Positions 37,786 through 47,556 of a stretch of DNA of 64,000 bases are shown one piece after another. This DNA comes from Spirosomataceae bacterium TFI 002 (GTDB lineage Bacteria > Bacteroidota > Bacteroidia > Cytophagales > Spirosomataceae), in the NCBI GenBank assembly GCA_900230115.1, contig LT907983.1:3239001-3303000 (forward strand), in the 5' to 3' direction. The notes below the pieces were generated by a model. The model was not told the origin of the DNA. It searched no databases and worked only from the letters and a program-made list of their open reading frames with translations. The translations under genes and the position numbers were made by a program. Positions within the stretch are counted from its first letter, which is position 1, and each line of letters opens with the position of its first letter.

Positions 37786-38691
37786 TTATTCTGATGAAGG
37801 TATTGTTGTTCTATTCCTTACATCTTTTCCCCACCCTAGTTTTTCGCGGAGTGTTCCTAAAAAATTGGAACCTTCCATAATGACCATCCTAGCTTTGAAA
37901 TCTTCTTTTTGTATTGTGATTTCGCTGTCAACATCGCCAATTATCTTTGCCCTAGAGTCCATTGAAACCAGGTAATTATTACTTCTACTCTCTACTTTGA
38001 GTGAAATAACGCTTGTGTTTGATACTACCATTGGTCTCACAAATAAATTATGAGGACAAATTGGTGTGATTATAAAGTTATCAGAATGTGGCATAACCAG
38101 CGGACCTCCACAACTAAGCGAATAGCCAGTTGATCCTGTTGCGGTTGCTACCATCAATCCGTCTGCCCAGTATGAGTTTAAAAACTCTCCATTTATGTAG
38201 GCATGAATTATAATCATCGAAGAAGTATCGGTCTTCGAAATTGCTATTTCATTTAGTGCAAAGTTCGTGCCTTTTTCAAAAAGTTTCATTTCAGAATCTG
38301 CGTGGAGGAGAGTTCGCTCATCTAAAGTGTAGTTATGAGATTGTAAATTTGCTACTGTTTCCTTTATTTGAGAAGGTTGCACAGCAGTGAGAAATCCAAG
38401 TCTACCAAAATTTATTCCCAGAATTGGGATTTCTGTAGCTCCAACATGGGCCACTGTTTCAAGAAAAGTACCATCACCTCCCAGACTAAGCATGACTTCG
38501 CAGTCTGCTGTTTCTATGGTTTTGATATAAGTTTTCTGATTTTCAAGTTTGATATCAGCTTGTGCTAATATGTTTCGAAAGGATTTGGAGATCGAAAAAT
38601 CAATTTCCCTCTTAACTAGTTCATCAAAGACTTCTTGAACAAGAGATTTTGATTCTGCTTTAAACTCCCTACCGTGAATTGCGATTTTCAT
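37786..38691 (-). CDS. nadK: NAD kinase
   Basis: It phosphorylates NAD+ to NADP+. The catalytic motif LSLGGDGTFLETV (GGDG with the following Asp/Gly), the NFGRLGFLT segment and the TGSTGYSLSCGGP nucleotide motif are all present. At 301 residues it is normal. It lies in the conserved CBS–nadK–DUF6089 order on the minus strand, 47 bp after the CBS protein gene. Confidence 0.96.
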   Translation of the reverse strand: MKIAIHGREFKAESKSLVQEVFDELVKREIDFSISKSFRNILAQADIKLENQKTYIKTIETADCEVMLSLGGDGTFLETVAHVGATEIPILGINFGRLGFLTAVQPSQIKETVANLQSHNYTLDERTLLHADSEMKLFEKGTNFALNEIAISKTDTSSMIIIHAYINGEFLNSYWADGLMVATATGSTGYSLSCGGPLVMPHSDNFIITPICPHNLFVRPMVVSNTSVISLKVESRSNNYLVSMDSRAKIIGDVDSEITIQKEDFKARMVIMEGSNFLGTLREKLGWGKDVRNRTTIPSSE

Positions 38692-38738
38692 GCAAATAGA
38701 TTTACTATTGCAAAAGTACGGGAATTTGTGTGAGACGA

Positions 38739-39401
38739 CTATACATTCAAATATTTCATCAACATTTCGTAACGATCTTTCTCAAGCTCATTTACTGCTG
38801 ATTCTGGAGCGAAGGTATTTATTTTATAACCAAATCGCTTCAAACTACTAATGGCACTGCCAATGTCTTGCTTGTTAAATTTGATGTAAATCGAGAATCC
38901 GTCTTCTTCTGTTCCTGTGTCTTTAGAGACAAAAAGTTTTTGAATGCTAATTCCTTCGTTTTCTACTATTCTACTTATTTCGGCTAAGCTGTAGTCTTTT
39001 AGCCCAAGTTTTAGTTCAATTACTGATCCTTTTCCACTGTAAAGCGTAGTGGCAAGTGAAGCATTTGCATCATTTGAATATATGCTTCCCACAAACTCGA
39101 CCTTGTCGTCAATAACAGGAACTAAGCTTATTTCTTTCTCCAAAAGGTAATCTACCACTTGGATAAGCGAAACATCTTCGGCAATACTAAATTCTGGATT
39201 TTTTAATGGTAAATCTTTGAGAGCAGTTTTTTCATCAAAATTCATGAGGAAATCTTCTTCGAGAGTGCCCAAGAATGTTTTTTGATCTACAACTGCCAAA
39301 ACATTAGCCTTGAACTCATGCATTAATTCCAAAGCATGGCCCACATCATCGCTGAGTTTAAGGCTAGGAATCTCGTAGTTGATAAGTTCAGTGGCAAGCA
39401 T
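38739..39401 (-). CDS. CBS-domain-pair protein
   Basis: 220 residues. Two CBS domains occupy residues ~1–120 (LKLSDDVGHALELMHEFKAN and DVSLIQVVDYLLEKEISLVPVID). An ACT-like C-terminal half follows (GSVIELKLGLKDYSLAEIS). CBS pairs bind adenosine ligands and usually regulate a partner. Its place directly before nadK, a conserved neighbourhood, suggests a link to nucleotide or NAD(P) status, but nothing in the sequence proves this. Confidence 0.85.
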   Translation of the reverse strand: MLATELINYEIPSLKLSDDVGHALELMHEFKANVLAVVDQKTFLGTLEEDFLMNFDEKTALKDLPLKNPEFSIAEDVSLIQVVDYLLEKEISLVPVIDDKVEFVGSIYSNDANASLATTLYSGKGSVIELKLGLKDYSLAEISRIVENEGISIQKLFVSKDTGTEEDGFSIYIKFNKQDIGSAISSLKRFGYKINTFAPESAVNELEKDRYEMLMKYLNV

Positions 39402-39413
39402 TTCTACTTTGTT

Positions 39414-40193
39414 TTATGCTTGTACAACAAGCTTTTTATCAATGCTGTTCAAATATCTCTCCAAAATTGCATTAAATGGGCCCGGACGCTCCATCATAGG
39501 AGCATGACAACACTTGTCAATAAAGAATAACTCTGAATTGGGCATTAGTCTATTAAATTCATGACCAACTTGAGGCGGAGTGATAGTATCATTAAGACCC
39601 CATATAAGGCAAGTAGGAACCTTAATCTTAGGAAGGTCATCTGCCATGTTGTTACGTTGAGCAGATTTAGCAATCTGAACAATGTTCATACATTTTGGAA
39701 TACTACTTGTTATTTCAAATACCTCGTCAATTAGCTCCTTAGTCGCAGTTTCTGGGTCATAGAATGTATATGCAACACGTTCTTTGATATAATCGTAGCT
39801 TCCTCTTTTGGGAAACGAGCCACCCATTGTATTTTCAAAAAGCCCAGAACTCCCAGTCAAAACCAATGTTTTAACATTTTCTTGGTGAGCTAGTGTATAC
39901 ATTAGGCCCACATGTCCTCCAAGGGAGTTCCCAAGGAGCGTTAAGTCTTCAAGTTTTTTAAATGCTACAAACCTTTCAATAAAACCCAGTAGCCCCTCTA
40001 AACTGGCTTGACGCATAGGCATATCGTATATAGGCATTACAGGAATAAGTACTCTATATTGACTCTTAAAACCTTCCACAACCTCATTGAAGTTGCTTAA
40101 TGCACCGAACAAACCGTGAAGAACTAATAATACTGGCCCAGATCCTTCATCGATGAAGCTAAACTCATCTTCCTTTTTAACTTTATGGGTCAT
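39414..40193 (-). CDS. Alpha/beta hydrolase
   Basis: 259 residues. The oxyanion region is LLVLHGLFGALSNF, the nucleophile elbow is GNSLGGH (Ser near residue 93), and the acid/base ends are WGLNDTITPP and KCCHAPMMERP. It has no signal peptide. It begins the leftward run toward nadK, 12 bp before the CBS gene. The substrate is unknown; lipase, esterase or C–C hydrolase activity all fit the fold. Confidence 0.9.
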   Translation of the reverse strand: MTHKVKKEDEFSFIDEGSGPVLLVLHGLFGALSNFNEVVEGFKSQYRVLIPVMPIYDMPMRQASLEGLLGFIERFVAFKKLEDLTLLGNSLGGHVGLMYTLAHQENVKTLVLTGSSGLFENTMGGSFPKRGSYDYIKERVAYTFYDPETATKELIDEVFEITSSIPKCMNIVQIAKSAQRNNMADDLPKIKVPTCLIWGLNDTITPPQVGHEFNRLMPNSELFFIDKCCHAPMMERPGPFNAILERYLNSIDKKLVVQA

Positions 40194-40279
40194 AAAACTT
40201 TATTGATTTTAATTTGTTGAGAGCTTAATTATCGTTGACTTACAAAATAGGCGTTAAATATTGAATTATCAAAAGGGCT

Positions 40280-41464
40280 ATGGGTACAAAAAAGAAAGTT
40301 GCAATCATTGGAGGTGGGTTATCTGGTCTTTCTGCAGCAATATATTTGCAAAAACAATCAATCGGTTTTGACATTTATGAAGCTTCAAATAAGCTCGGTG
40401 GCCGAGTGTCAACTGAGTTAGTAGAAGGTTTTAAACTGGATAAAGGTTTCCAAGTGTTCTTAAATTCTTATGACGAGGCTTTGGCACTTATAGACTTCGA
40501 AAAACTTGATTTAGCTAAAGCTGCTTCTGGTGCTATGATTAATAACGGTGAGACTTGGGCGAAATTTGGCAATCCATTGAAAAAACTGTCTGATGCATTT
40601 CCAACGCTTTTATCGGGAATTGGGAATTTGAAAGATAAATATCTGGTATTTAGATTGAGTAGAGAGGTTTCAAGGCTTAGTCAGGAAGATATTCAAAAAG
40701 AAGAAAATTTATCAACGCTAGATTTCTTAAGAAAATATGGTTTCTCAAATGGAATGATTTCTAATTTCTTCAAACCTTTCTTTGGAGGCGTTTTTCTGGA
40801 TTTTGAACTGAAGACTTCTTCTAGACTTTTTTTGTATTTGTTCAAAAAGTTTAATGAAGGTGATGCTACATTACCTTCTGGTGGAATGGAGGCGATTGTA
40901 AAAGCAATGGTAAAGCTATTACCTACCAGTTCAATTCATCTCAATACAAAAGTAGATTTGGAAAATACGGGTGATTACTTGTCTACAATAGTTGCGGTAA
41001 ATGAATCAGCATTGTCGGTAAAAAAGCAACCTACTTACAATAAGACTTCTTGCTTTTACTTTTCATGTGATACTGTTTCATTTCAGAATACTTCATATTT
41101 GCACCTCAACCCTACAGGAGGTTTGATTCGGCATGTATGTTTTTTGAATAGAATTCAGCCCACTTACGCTCCCAAAGGAAAAGATTTGCTTTCTGTGACG
41201 GTAAGTTATGATGAAAAGTTAGCAGCAAAGAATGTGGAAATTGAGTTATCAATACTTTTTGAAAATCAACTGGAAGGCTTGAAGTTTTTAAAAGTATATC
41301 ATATACCAGAAGCATTGAGCTTCTATGATGGAGAAATGAAAGGCGTACACAAAAATACTGTTGGACAAATAGTATGTGGTGATCACACTCTATATCCTAG
41401 TATAAATGGAGCTTTGAAATCAGGAAGATTAGCTGCCGAAATGGCTATTGCAGACTTAGCTTGA
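40280..41464 (+). CDS. FAD-dependent amine-oxidase/protoporphyrinogen-oxidase-like oxidoreductase
   Basis: 394 residues. The dinucleotide-binding motif KKVAIIGGGLSGLSAAIYL, followed by the second signature EASNKLGGRVST, identifies a flavin monoamine oxidase/phytoene desaturase-like protein. The C-terminal GQIVCGDHTLYPSINGALKSGRLAAE is the FAD-closing motif. The substrate is not known. It converges with, and overlaps by 9 bp, the rluA-type gene on the other strand. Confidence 0.88.
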   Translation: MGTKKKVAIIGGGLSGLSAAIYLQKQSIGFDIYEASNKLGGRVSTELVEGFKLDKGFQVFLNSYDEALALIDFEKLDLAKAASGAMINNGETWAKFGNPLKKLSDAFPTLLSGIGNLKDKYLVFRLSREVSRLSQEDIQKEENLSTLDFLRKYGFSNGMISNFFKPFFGGVFLDFELKTSSRLFLYLFKKFNEGDATLPSGGMEAIVKAMVKLLPTSSIHLNTKVDLENTGDYLSTIVAVNESALSVKKQPTYNKTSCFYFSCDTVSFQNTSYLHLNPTGGLIRHVCFLNRIQPTYAPKGKDLLSVTVSYDEKLAAKNVEIELSILFENQLEGLKFLKVYHIPEALSFYDGEMKGVHKNTVGQIVCGDHTLYPSINGALKSGRLAAEMAIADLA

Positions 41465-42208
41465 GTATTTGTCCAATTGCTTGATCAACACATCGAAGTC
41501 TTTGGGATAGGGAGCTGTGATTTTTAAAACCTCACCATTCAAGTCCTTGAATTGAATTTCGTAAGCATGTAGAGCTACCCTCTTGATAAGTGGTAATTCA
41601 TCATCATTTTCTTTAAGGTTGAAGTTCCTTTTAATTTTGGAAAGAAAAATATCGGCACCACCATAAGTGGGATCACAAACAATGGGTGCTTCTAGGCACA
41701 TAAGGTGAACCCTGATTTGGTGCATTCTTCCTGAAATTGGATGGCATCGAATTAAGGTGTGATGACCATAGACTTTTTCTGTAAAGAAGATCGTTTCGGC
41801 TATTTTACCTTTTCTTTTGTCAATCCTAACTTGAGTAGAGCCCTTATTGATAGCAATAGGAAGAAAAACAGAAATACTATCTAAATTATGTTGCCCATTT
41901 GCCACAGCATGGTAGGTTTTAGTAACTTCTCGTTGCTCAAACTGAATAGCCATGTGCCTGTACGCTTCAGGATTTTTTGCCAAAATAAGAACTCCAGAGG
42001 TCTCTTTGTCTAACCTATGACAGAGTTGAATGTCTTCGAACTCCTCTTTTGCAAGTCGGATGATACTTGCAGTTTTATCTTCTGTTCGCTCATCAAGTGA
42101 GGAAATGAATGGCGGCTTGTTAATCGCAATGAAATTATCGTTTTCAAAGATTATAAGGTCTTTGAAAGTCAGGTTCTTTGGGGCTTTTTTGAATTTTTCT
42201 AGATTCAT
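41456..42208 (-). CDS. RluA-family pseudouridine synthase
   Basis: 250 residues. The catalytic motif CHRLDKETSGVLILAK holds the essential aspartate, and GRMHQIRVHL is the second conserved motif of the family. The N-terminal S4 RNA-binding domain of RluC/RluD is missing, so it resembles RluA/TruC-like short forms. It isomerises uridine in rRNA or tRNA; the target site is unknown. It overlaps the histidine kinase gene by four bases, so the two are in one transcript. Confidence 0.92.
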   Translation of the reverse strand: MNLEKFKKAPKNLTFKDLIIFENDNFIAINKPPFISSLDERTEDKTASIIRLAKEEFEDIQLCHRLDKETSGVLILAKNPEAYRHMAIQFEQREVTKTYHAVANGQHNLDSISVFLPIAINKGSTQVRIDKRKGKIAETIFFTEKVYGHHTLIRCHPISGRMHQIRVHLMCLEAPIVCDPTYGGADIFLSKIKRNFNLKENDDELPLIKRVALHAYEIQFKDLNGEVLKITAPYPKDFDVLIKQLDKYSS

Positions 42209-43254
42209 ATATCGTCTTGTCGATCTCCTTTCAACAAACTGAAAGAAAAGCGTGTTCCACTATCAATTTTTGAAGAAACCGAAATCGTGGAGTTGTGTGC
42301 ATTAAGAATGTGTTTTACAATGGCCAAACCTAGTCCTGTACCACCTGTTTCACGAGAGCGGCTCTTATCAACTCGGTAAAAACGCTCAAATATTCTGTTG
42401 AGGTCTTCTTTTGGAATGCCGGGACCATCATCTTCTATAGTTACTTGTACTTTTTTCTTAGATTCATCAAACTCAATAATGACAATGCCACCCTCTTTCC
42501 CATATTTAATTGCATTGTCAATAAAGTTTGTCATCACTTGCCATATTCGCTGTGGATCGGCTACAACGTGACATTTTGAAATTCCTTTTGGCCTAAGTTT
42601 TATTTTTACTCCTCTCTTTTTGGCTTTTCCTTCTAGTTGGTCAATGATGTCTTTTGTGATTAAAACAAGGTCAACGATCAAGAATTGCATTTTCATATCG
42701 CCACTTTCTACTTGGGTGAGTGTGACCAAGTCGCTGACCAAAGCATCCAAGCCATCAAGACTTTTTCCTGCTTTTTTCAAAAAGCGAGTAGAGACCTCGG
42801 GGTCATCCTTTGCTCCATCTAGTAGTGTATGTATAAAACCTTGTGCTGCAAAAATCGGAGTTTTAAGTTCGTGGCTTACATCTGCCAAGAATTCTCTTCG
42901 GAAAGTTTCGTTTCTTTTGAGTTCGTTGATCTCTTCTTGTTTTTGAGAAACGTACTTAGAAATTTCCAAATTAAGGTTCTTCAGTGGGTTGACACTATTG
43001 AGTAAGCTCTTTTTAGAAATATCGAAATCCTTAATCTTTAGTTTTTGGATATTTTGATATATGGTGTTGACTTCTTTAAAAACCAATATGTCAATGGTAT
43101 AAAAAGCAGAAAAGAAAGTTACAAAGAAGGTACTTATACCAGAGACAATAAGTGCAACTGGGCCTATGTCAGGTACAAAGCTCAGGAATACCACCGCAAA
43201 AAGCGTGATCACAATGGCCAAGAATAAAGCGATCCAACGTGGTGATAGAAACAT
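42205..43254 (-). CDS. Membrane sensor histidine kinase (PhoR-like)
   Basis: 349 residues. Two N-terminal membrane helices (about 8–60) are followed by a linker, the dimerisation/phosphoacceptor motif FLADVSHELKTPIF, and the catalytic domain with NFIDNAIKYG (N box), DDGPGIP (G1), FERFYRVDKSRSRETGGTGLGL (F/G2). No periplasmic sensor domain of note is visible. It lies 40 bp after the response-regulator gene, the normal partner. Confidence 0.94.
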   Translation of the reverse strand: MFLSPRWIALFLAIVITLFAVVFLSFVPDIGPVALIVSGISTFFVTFFSAFYTIDILVFKEVNTIYQNIQKLKIKDFDISKKSLLNSVNPLKNLNLEISKYVSQKQEEINELKRNETFRREFLADVSHELKTPIFAAQGFIHTLLDGAKDDPEVSTRFLKKAGKSLDGLDALVSDLVTLTQVESGDMKMQFLIVDLVLITKDIIDQLEGKAKKRGVKIKLRPKGISKCHVVADPQRIWQVMTNFIDNAIKYGKEGGIVIIEFDESKKKVQVTIEDDGPGIPKEDLNRIFERFYRVDKSRSRETGGTGLGLAIVKHILNAHNSTISVSSKIDSGTRFSFSLLKGDRQDDI

Positions 43255-43294
43255 TTGGCAAAATTGATCAAATACTTGCTTTGATCAAAATGAT

Positions 43295-43975
43295 TCAACT
43301 CTCAAATGGAAACATATATCCAACTCCTTTGAGCGTTTTGATATATTCGTCTCCTATTTTCTCTCTTACTTTTCTAATGTGTACATCTACAGTACGCTCA
43401 ACTACGTACACATCTTTGCCCCATATTTTGCGAAGTAATTTCTCTCTAGACTGCACTTTGTTAGGCTTGAGAGCGAGATAGAAGAGGATTTCAAATTCTT
43501 TTTTCGGTAATACGATTACGCTTCCGTCTGGTTTAGTAACCGAATAGTTTTCCCTGTTAATAGTTAGGCCGCCAATATTCATGATTTCATCGGTGGCAGC
43601 CTTGAGCTCTTCTCTACGGAAAAAAGCGTTGATCCTACTCATGAGGGCCCTTGGTTTTATGGGCTTTGTCAAGAAATCATCTGCTCCAGCATCAAAAGCG
43701 GCGATTTCTGAGAATTCTTCGGCTCTTGCAGTGAGGTAAATGATATGAATAGATTTAAGTTTATCGTTTGACTTAATTCTACGACCTGCTTCTATACCGT
43801 CCAAAACTGGCATCATGATATCCATGAGGATTAACTCTGGCGAAAAGTCTTCAGCTTTTTCTATTGCTTCTTGTCCATTGTTGGCAGATACGACTTTATA
43901 GCCCTCTTTTTCAAGGTTATAAGTCAAAAGCTCAACAATGTCCTCGTCATCATCAACTAGTAGAATTCTTTTCAT
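43295..43975 (-). CDS. OmpR/PhoB-family response regulator
   Basis: 226 residues. The receiver domain contains acidic VDDDED, phosphoacceptor Asp in LMDIMMPVLDG, and the conserved Lys in LTKPIKPR. It is followed by a winged-helix DNA-binding domain (KEFEILFYLALKPNKVQSREKLLRKIWG, RTVDVHIRKVREK). With the kinase downstream it forms a PhoBR-like pair. No phosphate-transport genes are adjacent, so the signal is uncertain. Confidence 0.95.
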   Translation of the reverse strand: MKRILLVDDDEDIVELLTYNLEKEGYKVVSANNGQEAIEKAEDFSPELILMDIMMPVLDGIEAGRRIKSNDKLKSIHIIYLTARAEEFSEIAAFDAGADDFLTKPIKPRALMSRINAFFRREELKAATDEIMNIGGLTINRENYSVTKPDGSVIVLPKKEFEILFYLALKPNKVQSREKLLRKIWGKDVYVVERTVDVHIRKVREKIGDEYIKTLKGVGYMFPFES

Positions 43976-44039
43976 TAACAGTGTTTTCTTATGTGCAAAA
44001 ATACAAACTGAATGTTAACTCAATGTTACCTTTTTGGTC

Positions 44040-44873
44040 TCATTCAATTGTAAGGCTATAAAAGCCTCCTTGTTCGTTTGTGAAATACAATTCATTGTCA
44101 GTTTTATAACAGATCGCTTCAGTTTGCATTCTTCTGGTTTTTCTACAATACTTTGGTTTTGAAAAATCAATTATGCCATTTTCAATATTGAAAAATAGGG
44201 CTTTGCCGTAAGTGAGAAGCACAAATTCAGTACCAGAGAAATTGATGTCGGCAGCAGTGACTTGAGTTTCTAATACAATATCCGTCAATGGACTTATTGT
44301 GTAATCTCCTGCTTTGGCGGGTAGCTTGTATATTTTGCATACCTTTTTATCCTTCTCCCAGTTTTTGGAAAATAAATACAATTCACCTTCATGCCAAAAG
44401 AAAGCTTCGCAATCAAAGTTTTTGACTTTTGGTGGAAAAGTAACTTGATCGGCATATCGAAAAGAGATGGTATCTACTTTACTTCCTGAAATTTTATAGA
44501 TGGCAAGATTTTTCCTTTGTTGGCTGTTGTTTCCAAAATCACCTATGTAGATGTTTCCGTCAGTATCGGAACAAAGATCTTCCCAATCATTATTTTTGAG
44601 TTGTGGGAATAACTGTGTATTAATGAGGTTTCCTTCTATGTCAATGGTAAAAAGCTCACTTTCATTGCCACTGTCGTTAAGAGAAATGAAATTACCAGTA
44701 GCTTTATAATAGATAATTCCTGAGCTTTCATCAAGGTCAAGGGGTAGTTTTCCAACCTTTTTTATTTTCGACTTCGTACTTATGTTATCGAAGCCCATTT
44801 TGTTTTCGAAGTTACAATTGCACGTAGCAGTTTGTAATCCAAACAAAAGCGTGATGAGTTTCCATTTCAGCAT
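44040..44873 (-). CDS. Secreted beta-propeller-like protein of unknown function
   Basis: 277 residues with an N-terminal hydrophobic stretch ending TATCNC, possibly a lipobox. The body shows repeated propeller-type strands (ESSGIIYY, FISLNDSG, NDWEDLCSDTDGNIYIGDFGNN, YLFSKNWE, FYSLTIE). The segment DWEDLxxDxxGNIYIGDFGNN is shared with SdiA-regulated/NHL-like secreted proteins. The function is unknown. It is divergent from the AI-2E transporter gene. Confidence 0.75.
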   Translation of the reverse strand: MLKWKLITLLFGLQTATCNCNFENKMGFDNISTKSKIKKVGKLPLDLDESSGIIYYKATGNFISLNDSGNESELFTIDIEGNLINTQLFPQLKNNDWEDLCSDTDGNIYIGDFGNNSQQRKNLAIYKISGSKVDTISFRYADQVTFPPKVKNFDCEAFFWHEGELYLFSKNWEKDKKVCKIYKLPAKAGDYTISPLTDIVLETQVTAADINFSGTEFVLLTYGKALFFNIENGIIDFSKPKYCRKTRRMQTEAICYKTDNELYFTNEQGGFYSLTIE

Positions 44874-44931
44874 AATTGAACCGTTTATGTAAAATTAACT
44901 CATTTGAACAATGAGAATGAGAAAAAGAATC

Positions 44932-44939
44932 TATTTTTG
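44932..44939 (+). promoter_or_regulatory. −7 promoter element for the AI-2E-type transporter
   Basis: TATTTTTG matches TAnnTTTG and lies 21 bp before the ATG at 44961. A TTTG at 44904–44907 may be the upstream −33 element. This placement argues against the upstream TTG at 44904 as translation start. Confidence 0.55.
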
Positions 44940-44960
44940 AGAAAACCATATCAAAACACA

Positions 44961-46058
44961 ATGAACCAAAGTAGAGCTGTCAATTTCGCCTCTGTCCTAT
45001 TGATAATTTTTATGGTTATTTATGGGTTACACTTGTTGCAAGATTTTTTTGTGCCAATCATTTTCGCAAGTCTACTTGCTTTCTTGCTGCTTCCACTGAC
45101 AAATTTCTTAGAAAAAAAACGAATACCTCGGGCTATAAGTATTGTCATTACGCTGCTCTTCGCATTTGTGGTTATTACATTTATAGTATATCTCATTGTT
45201 ATTCAGGTACGTTCTTTCGATGAGATCATTCCAATGATCGTATCGAAGTTTGAAGAATGGCTGGAGCTTGGGCAGACATTCTTGAATGATCGCTTTGCTC
45301 TTGGGCAAACAGAACTACTTGCAGAAGGCCAAAAGTACCTTTCTGAAATTGTGCAAAATAGCTCCAAATTAATAGGAGGGACGCTTTCTACTACCACCAC
45401 TTTTTTAACCAACTTTTCGTTAATTCCGCTTTATGTCTTTTTGATGCTTTTGTATAGAGATTTTATGCAAAGCTTTCTTTTTAAGCTTTTTAAAGGAGGA
45501 AATGATGAAAAGATTAGGGTGATTGTAACTAAAACAAAAGATGTGGTTCAAAACTACATGTCGGGTTTGATGCTGGTCATTCTAATTGTAGGTACATTAA
45601 ATACACTTTCGCTACTGCTACTTGGTATTGATAATGCTTTGTTCTTCGGCTTTTTTGCTGCCTTTTTGGTGCTTATTCCATATATCGGAGTTGCTATTGG
45701 TTCGCTTTTGCCTATTGTAATGGCATTGATCACCAAGGACTCTGCTTGGTATGCATTTGGAGTTGCTGCATCTTTTGGGGTGATTCAGTTTTTGGAAGGA
45801 AACTTTATAACACCATTTATAGTAGGTTCCAAAGTGAGTATTAACTCTCTCGTTGCTATTATTTCATTGATTCTGTTCGGTACGCTTTGGGGTATTCCAG
45901 GGTTGATTCTCGCCTTGCCTATGACAGCAATTCTGAAAGTACTTTTTGATTCTATAAGTTTCTTAAAGCCTTGGGGTTATTTACTAGGAGATGCAGATCA
46001 TGAAAACTTGAGTACCGCTAGCGATACTGATGTTAGCGAAGATCACAAAACTGAATAA
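44961..46058 (+). CDS. AI-2E/PerM-family transporter
   Basis: 365 residues with about eight membrane helices: two at the N-terminus (VLLIIFMVIYGLHLL...), a long soluble stretch with SFDEIIPMIVSKFEEWLELG, and the C-terminal group with FLEGNFITPFIVGSKVSINSLVAIISLILFGTLWGIPGLILALPMTA, a family signature. Members export small molecules (AI-2 in some) or act in Na+/H+ exchange. The start was set at 44961 because the promoter box lies inside the longer frame. Its 3' end overlaps the convergent GH3 gene by 26 bp. Confidence 0.9.
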   Translation: MNQSRAVNFASVLLIIFMVIYGLHLLQDFFVPIIFASLLAFLLLPLTNFLEKKRIPRAISIVITLLFAFVVITFIVYLIVIQVRSFDEIIPMIVSKFEEWLELGQTFLNDRFALGQTELLAEGQKYLSEIVQNSSKLIGGTLSTTTTFLTNFSLIPLYVFLMLLYRDFMQSFLFKLFKGGNDEKIRVIVTKTKDVVQNYMSGLMLVILIVGTLNTLSLLLLGIDNALFFGFFAAFLVLIPYIGVAIGSLLPIVMALITKDSAWYAFGVAASFGVIQFLEGNFITPFIVGSKVSINSLVAIISLILFGTLWGIPGLILALPMTAILKVLFDSISFLKPWGYLLGDADHENLSTASDTDVSEDHKTE

Positions 46059-47556
46059 TATCATCCACAAATTCTCTATGGTTCGATAGGCGAGGGACTT
46101 TGTTTTGACCACCAAGTTTACCTCTTTTTTGCATCCAATTATAAAATGTGCCTTCGGTTACGAAGTGGATTTTAGGCGAAAGTAGGGCCATATCGTTCTT
46201 TCTTTTCGCATCGTAATCTGAATTAAGGCTACAAAGTGATTCGTCAAGAACTTTCAAAAACTCATTTTTCTTATCACCAATGTTATTGGTTTCTATGATC
46301 CACTCATGCCCACCTTTTTTGCTGTTTTCCATGTATACTGGGCCAGCTGTATAGTCTTTTACCGAAATGCCAGTTTGTTCGCAAGCTCGAGTGATAGCGG
46401 TATCTGCATTTTCAATGATTAATTCTTCTCCAAAAGCATTGATAAAGTGCTTGGTTCTACCACTAATTTTAATTCTGTGCGGAAATAGACTTGTGAATTT
46501 TATAGTATCACCAATTCTATATCTCCAAAGTCCCGCATTGGTATTTATGATAAGGGCATAGTTGGTGTTGAGTTCTACTTCGCCTATTGTCAGCGAGTTT
46601 GGGAATTCACTATCCATTTGGTCCATTGGTACAAATTCGTAGAAAACACCATAATCTAGCATGAGGAGCATTTCTCCTTGAAGTGAGAGGTCATCTTGTA
46701 TTCCAAAATACCCTTCTGAGGCATTATAGGTTTCCATGTAGTTGACCTGTGAAGAAGGGAAAAAAGAGGTTTTGAATAACTCTCTATATGGTTGAAAATT
46801 CACCGCTCCATGGACAAAAAGCTCAAAATCTGGCCAAATGTCTAATAGGTTATCAATGCCTAATTGTTCTTTGATTCTTTCTAATAGTACTACTGTCCAA
46901 GTGGGTACGCCAAGGATACTCGTGAGATTCTCTTGGGAGCATATCTCAATCATTTTCTCCATTTTGAGTTCCCAGTTATCTAGTAGAGCCACATTGAGTG
47001 GGGGAGTTCTTAGGTACTCTGCCCAAGTAGGCAAGTTTTGCATGATCACCGCCGAAATATCTCCTACTTGAGTTTCTGAGTTGAAGGGATTGTCGTGAAG
47101 TGCACCTCCTATACTTAATCCTTTACCATCAAAAAGTTTTGAGTCTGGTTGAGATTCTAAATAAAGGGCAATGAGGTCTTTGCCGCCTTGGTAATGGCAC
47201 TGCTCAAGAGATTCGCTCGATACCGGGATAAATTTGCTCTGGGCATTAGTGGTGCCAGATGATTTACTAAACCATTCAATTTTTGTAGGCCACAGGATAT
47301 TTCTTTCTCCTTTGAGTGTACGCTCTATATAAGGGTAGATGCCTTCATAGTTGTTTACAGGCACTCGCGAAATATAGTCCTGATAGGTGTTGATACTTCG
47401 GTAGTCATATTTTCTTCCCCACTCTGTATCCTTTGCTTTGAGTATTAAGCTTTTGAAAGTATCAAGCTGAACTTGCTCAGGATTCTCTTTGAAAAAGTTA
47501 ATTCTTTCGTTTCTCCTTTTTAGGAAAAAAGATAATATGTCGTTTAGTATACTCAA
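46033..47556 (-). CDS. GH3-like acyl-adenylating protein
   Basis: 507 residues of the GH3 auxin-responsive promoter family in the ANL adenylation superfamily. The ATP-binding motif SKSSGTTNAQSKFIPVS, the YNASEGYFGIQ segment and GLWRYRIGDTIKF are clear. Bacterial members are uncharacterised for the most part; plant relatives conjugate amino acids to acids such as auxin or jasmonate. The gene overlaps the GDPD gene by four bases, so both are likely co-transcribed. Confidence 0.88.
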   Translation of the reverse strand: MSILNDILSFFLKRRNERINFFKENPEQVQLDTFKSLILKAKDTEWGRKYDYRSINTYQDYISRVPVNNYEGIYPYIERTLKGERNILWPTKIEWFSKSSGTTNAQSKFIPVSSESLEQCHYQGGKDLIALYLESQPDSKLFDGKGLSIGGALHDNPFNSETQVGDISAVIMQNLPTWAEYLRTPPLNVALLDNWELKMEKMIEICSQENLTSILGVPTWTVVLLERIKEQLGIDNLLDIWPDFELFVHGAVNFQPYRELFKTSFFPSSQVNYMETYNASEGYFGIQDDLSLQGEMLLMLDYGVFYEFVPMDQMDSEFPNSLTIGEVELNTNYALIINTNAGLWRYRIGDTIKFTSLFPHRIKISGRTKHFINAFGEELIIENADTAITRACEQTGISVKDYTAGPVYMENSKKGGHEWIIETNNIGDKKNEFLKVLDESLCSLNSDYDAKRKNDMALLSPKIHFVTEGTFYNWMQKRGKLGGQNKVPRLSNHREFVDDIIQFCDLR